DNA of 64,000 nt from an uncultured Chthonomonadales bacterium (GTDB taxonomy: Bacteria; Armatimonadota; Chthonomonadetes; Chthonomonadales; CAJBBX01), in NCBI GenBank assembly GCA_938005745.1, contig CALLMM010000032.1, forward strand, positions 1 through 64,000. The letters are read 5' to 3'. A program made the translations under genes and the position numbers. Of the stretch, positions 61,102 through 64,000 are shown one piece after another; within the stretch, counting starts at the first letter, position 1, and each line of letters starts with the position of its first letter. The notes under the pieces were generated by a model, which was not told where the DNA came from, searched no databases, and worked only from the letters and a program-made list of their open reading frames with translations.

Positions 61102-62516
61102 GAGGGATGAACATCCATTTTATCGGGATCGGAGGGGCGGGAATGAGCGCGCTGGCGCAGATTGCGCTGGCGCGCGGCGCGCGCGTCTCCGGCTCCGATA
61201 CGGGGGACAGCGCCATGCTGAGGCGGCTGGAGGCGCAGGGCGCGACGATCTATCCTGCGCAGCAGGCGTCCAATATCCGTTCGGATGTCGAGCTGGTCGT
61301 CTACAGCGCGGCGATTTCGGAGGAGAATCCGGAGCTGGCGGCGGCGCGGCGGGCGGGCTGCCGGGTGATCTCGCGCGCGCAGTGCCTGGGCGAGTTGATG
61401 GCTTCCTTTGCCGGTCCACGCGTGGCGGTTACGGGCACGCACGGCAAGACCACCACCACCGCAATGATGCATGAGGCGCTTGCCGCCGGCGGTCTCGATC
61501 CGACCACCCTGATCGGCGGCGAGTACGCCGGCATCGGCGGCAATGTCAGGATCGGTCAGAGCGGCTGCTTTCTGACGGAAGCCTGCGAGGCATACGGCTC
61601 GTTTCTGGAGCTGAAGCCGGATCTGATCGCGCTGACGAATGTGGAGGCGGATCATCTCGACTACTACGAGACGCCGGAGCAGGTTGTCGAGGCTTTCTGC
61701 CGGTTTATCGAGCAGACGCCGCCGGATGCCGCGCTTTCGCTCTGTCTGGATGATCCGGGCGTGCAGCAGGTGATCGCGCTCCTGCGGGCGCGCGGGGTGC
61801 GCCGCAGAGCCATCGGTTATGGACTGAACCCGTATGGACCGGACAGCCTCTATGCCTCCAACATCGCCGTCGAGGGGACGCAGACCCGGTTCCATGTCTT
61901 CTACTGTACGCCCGAAGGCGAGGAGAGGATGCTGGGAATTGTGCGCACGGGCGTTCCCGGAACGCATAACGTGCTCAACGCGCTGGCGGCGATCGGCGCG
62001 GGGATCGCACTGAATATCCCGTTCCCAACGCTGGCGGAGGGACTGGAGCGGTTCACCGGAGCCGGCAGACGGTTTGAGAGGCTGGGAGAGGCGCAGAAGA
62101 TACTGGTGATAGACGACTACGCCCATCATCCGACCGAGATACGCGCCACGCTGCAGGCGGCGCGCTCCGCCTATCCGTCCCGGAGGCTGATCGCGGTCTT
62201 TCAACCGCATCTGTTCAGTCGGACGCGCGACTTCATGCGGGAGTTCGCCGAAGCCCTGTCCGGGGCGGACGCCGTTCTGCTGGCGAACATCTATCCGGCG
62301 CGCGAGCAGCCGATCCCGGGCGTACGGGTGACGGAGATGGCGCGGCTGATTGCGGAGCGTGCGCCGGAGAAGACGCTGCTCTTTCTGCCGGATAAGAGCG
62401 ACCTTGTCGGGGCGCTGGCGTGGATAACCCGCCCCGGCGACCTGACGCTCACGATGGGCGCAGGCGATATTCGCGCGGTGGGCGAACGATTTCTGGAGGT
62501 TTTGCGACGCCGATGA
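61098..62516 (+). CDS. murC: UDP-MurNAc:L-alanine ligase
   Basis: MurC adds the first stem-peptide residue. The 472-residue protein has IHFIGIGGAGMSALAQ, TGTHGKTTTTAM, NVEADHLDYY, DDYAHHPTEI and VFQPHLFSRTRDF, the full MurC set. The start is ATG 61098, overlapping murG; ATG 61107 and ATG 61089 are possible. Upstream in-frame extension inside murG is rejected. Confidence 0.96.
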   Translation: MRGMNIHFIGIGGAGMSALAQIALARGARVSGSDTGDSAMLRRLEAQGATIYPAQQASNIRSDVELVVYSAAISEENPELAAARRAGCRVISRAQCLGELMASFAGPRVAVTGTHGKTTTTAMMHEALAAGGLDPTTLIGGEYAGIGGNVRIGQSGCFLTEACEAYGSFLELKPDLIALTNVEADHLDYYETPEQVVEAFCRFIEQTPPDAALSLCLDDPGVQQVIALLRARGVRRRAIGYGLNPYGPDSLYASNIAVEGTQTRFHVFYCTPEGEERMLGIVRTGVPGTHNVLNALAAIGAGIALNIPFPTLAEGLERFTGAGRRFERLGEAQKILVIDDYAHHPTEIRATLQAARSAYPSRRLIAVFQPHLFSRTRDFMREFAEALSGADAVLLANIYPAREQPIPGVRVTEMARLIAERAPEKTLLFLPDKSDLVGALAWITRPGDLTLTMGAGDIRAVGERFLEVLRRR

Positions 62517-63478
62517 GACGCAGCGAACCGAATCCGAGATGGTCGAAGATCGGGGGGATGCCTCCCGACTGGAAGAGACGCTCCGCGCAGGCGGCGCGAG
62601 CCTCGCAGCGGGGACGGCAGAAGATGCGTTCGCGGTTCTGGCAGCGGTTTCGCACCGTGACGACGCTCCTACTGATCGTCGGGGTCTTCGGGGTCAGCGG
62701 CGCGGCGGTTCTGACCTCTCCGGCGTTGAGTGTGCGGCGCGTGGAGGTGACCGGAGTCGCGCCGCTGGCACCGGAGGAGAGGCAGTTTGTGCAGGAGACG
62801 GTGCAGATTGTGCCCGGCACGAACCTGTTGCGCGCCCCGGCGGAGAGGATCGCCCGCGCGCTGCGCATGCAGCCCTGGACGGAGGAGGTGAGCGTCAGCC
62901 GTCGTCTGCCGAACACGCTGGAGATTCGTCTGACTCCCCGGATGCCTGCCGCCGCGCTGGAGACCGCCGACGGATGGCGGTGGGAGGTAGACTCGCAGGG
63001 GCGGGTGCTTCGCGCCGATAGAGCGGCGCTGCGGCTGCCAGTCATCTATATGGCGACCCTGCAGACCGCGCAGCCCGGGCAGCGGGTGGAGCATCCCGCG
63101 CTGGCGGCTGCGCTGGAGATCGTGGCGCGCAGTTCCGGGACGAACCCGTTGCCGTTGACAAAAATCGAGATTGACCAAAATGAAGAATTGTGCTTAAATA
63201 TGCAAGGCGATGTCCTGATTCGACTCGGTCATACGGAGGAGTTAATCGGCAAGATCGAACTGGTAAAGCGTATCTATGCACAGGATCGAGCCATCGGCGA
63301 GAGAGTGGCTGCGATAGATCTACGCTGTCCCAATGCGTTCTCCTGCACGCCGCGTAAAGCCGTTGCGAACTCCCCGACCTCTTCATCAGAGGATACAGCA
63401 AGCCAGTCGGATCCAGATACTACCGGCGCTTCTCCCGGTTCACCGCGCCGAGAAGGTGAGCCAGCGGGAGGGCGCTAA
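62513..63478 (+). CDS. ftsQ: FtsQ-type divisome protein
   Basis: The 321-residue bitopic protein has a basic cytoplasmic N-terminus (~1-45), a membrane segment (TVTTLLLIVGVFGVSGAAVL) and the POTRA region (~68-140, beginning VRRVEVTGVAPL) followed by the FtsQ beta domain (RLPNTLEIRLTPRMPAAAL). The last ~50 residues are Ser/Pro-rich and likely disordered. Its ATGA overlap with murC fixes the start. FtsQ links cytoplasmic and periplasmic divisome parts. Confidence 0.92.
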   Translation: MRRSEPNPRWSKIGGMPPDWKRRSAQAARASQRGRQKMRSRFWQRFRTVTTLLLIVGVFGVSGAAVLTSPALSVRRVEVTGVAPLAPEERQFVQETVQIVPGTNLLRAPAERIARALRMQPWTEEVSVSRRLPNTLEIRLTPRMPAAALETADGWRWEVDSQGRVLRADRAALRLPVIYMATLQTAQPGQRVEHPALAAALEIVARSSGTNPLPLTKIEIDQNEELCLNMQGDVLIRLGHTEELIGKIELVKRIYAQDRAIGERVAAIDLRCPNAFSCTPRKAVANSPTSSSEDTASQSDPDTTGASPGSPRREGEPAGGR

Positions 63479-63501
63479 TATTTCATGTCGTATTGGCTAA
63501 C

Positions 63502-64000
63502 ATGAGCGTTTTTACTACGGGACCGCGTCACCAGCCCTGGGTCTGGCAGGTGACCGCGCTCTGCTTCGTTTTAGGGTTGCTGCTGGCAGCCTCGCTGCAA
63601 ACGGTCAGCAACATTCGCCGCTCCGGGACGAGCAGCGGACGCGTCGGGCAGCCACCTGCGGGAGATTCTGCGCGCACCGAGACGGTTCGCAAGCTCGAAA
63701 AGGAGATCGCCTCGCTGCGCGAGTCGAAGACCAAACTTGAGAACTCCATCGCGCAGGGAAGCGAGCAGTTAAAAGCGCTCAACGACGAACTGCAGAAGGC
63801 GAAGATGCTGGCGGGTCTGACGGAGGTCTACGGACAGGGGATCATCGTCACGCTGCGCGACAGCCAGAAACGACCTCCCTCCAACCGCACCTTTGACCGC
63901 GTGAACAACCTGATCCACGACCAGGACCTGCAGGTGGTGGTCAATGAGCTGTTCGCCTCCGGCGCGGAGGCGATCGCGATCAAGGATCAGCGGATCACCA
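63502..64000 (+). CDS. DUF881 family protein, truncated by window end
   Basis: The ORF starts ATG 63502, 23 bases after ftsQ, and runs off the window at 166 codons. It has a membrane segment (ALCFVLGLLLAASLQ at ~18-35), a long coiled coil (ETVRKLEKEIASLRESKTK), and the DUF881 core GQGIIVTLRDSQ, then NNLIHDQDLQVVVNELFASGAEAIAI. DUF881 proteins (YlxW-like) commonly lie after ftsQ in Gram-positive and related clusters. Confidence 0.88.
   Translation, partial: MSVFTTGPRHQPWVWQVTALCFVLGLLLAASLQTVSNIRRSGTSSGRVGQPPAGDSARTETVRKLEKEIASLRESKTKLENSIAQGSEQLKALNDELQKAKMLAGLTEVYGQGIIVTLRDSQKRPPSNRTFDRVNNLIHDQDLQVVVNELFASGAEAIAIKDQRIT

Noticed and set aside
1-64000. tRNA or rRNA genes
   Set aside because: No cloverleaf with a TTCGAAT-type T loop and no rRNA signature segments were noticed on reading; a covariance-model scan would be decisive.

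Overview
The window is about 64 kb of chromosomal DNA from a high-GC (roughly 60-63%) free-living bacterium. My best guess is the Armatimonadota or a Planctomycetes-like relative. That guess is inference from four things: a planctomycete-type PSCyt1/DUF1549/DUF1553 plus DUF1501 gene pair; a condensed mraZ-to-ftsQ cell-wall cluster with a meso-diaminopimelate-type MurE; sugar and polyol dehydrogenase families; and near-consensus TTGACA-N16/17-TATAAT promoters placed close to genes. No tRNA, rRNA, intact IS element, prophage or replication origin is visible.

Layout. 1-690: the tail of an unidentified gene, a strong terminator, a lower-GC ORF that reads into a four-repeat CRISPR array, and no cas gene in view. 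0.98-5.8 kb: a secreted PQQ-type beta-propeller protein, DprA, RecF and a metallo-hydrolase. 5.9-11.9 kb (minus strand): a CoA-transferase/GNAT fusion, a 2-oxoacid:ferredoxin oxidoreductase operon (gamma-delta fusion, alpha, beta) and a methyltransferase. 12.1-15.2 kb: two coupled zinc dehydrogenases and a methyltransferase. 15.3-19.4 kb: an unusual four-gene cassette (LysM plus peptidoglycan-binding protein, short partner, 839-residue protein with a hydrophobic helical block, 99-residue protein) that looks like an effector module. 19.5-26.4 kb: divergent MocA oxidoreductase and aldo/keto reductase, a ferritin-like di-iron protein, a small secreted protein, a broken phytanoyl-CoA-dioxygenase-like gene and a double beta-lactamase-fold hydrolase. 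26.5-36.7 kb: SerC, a Ycf46-like AAA ATPase, a geranylgeranyl-reductase-type flavoprotein, a TauE/DUF1634 pair, RNase H with its zinc-ribbon partner, an acyl-CoA-dehydrogenase-like protein, an alpha/beta hydrolase and an enolase-superfamily enzyme. 36.8-43 kb: Hsp20 and Lon, an HD-GYP response regulator, CysK and an Rrf2 regulator. 43-51 kb: PhyH dioxygenase, the PSD1/DUF1501 pair, CysE, a VanW protein and a small unknown. 51-64 kb: the dcw cluster mraZ-rsmH-ftsL-ftsI-murE-mraY-murD-ftsW-murG-murC-ftsQ-DUF881, without murF, murB or ddl.

How the genes work together. SerC, CysE, CysK and the Rrf2 regulator cover serine-to-cysteine synthesis. Ferredoxin oxidoreductase and CoA-transferase handle acyl-CoA units. 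Hsp20 and Lon form a protein quality-control pair. The dcw cluster builds lipid II and the division septum, and its likely MraZ operator is three 11-bp direct repeats before mraZ. The most interesting unexplained material is the LysM effector-like cassette, the ORF fused to CRISPR repeats, the remnant dioxygenase gene and a dispersed GTCATTGCGAG repeat family.
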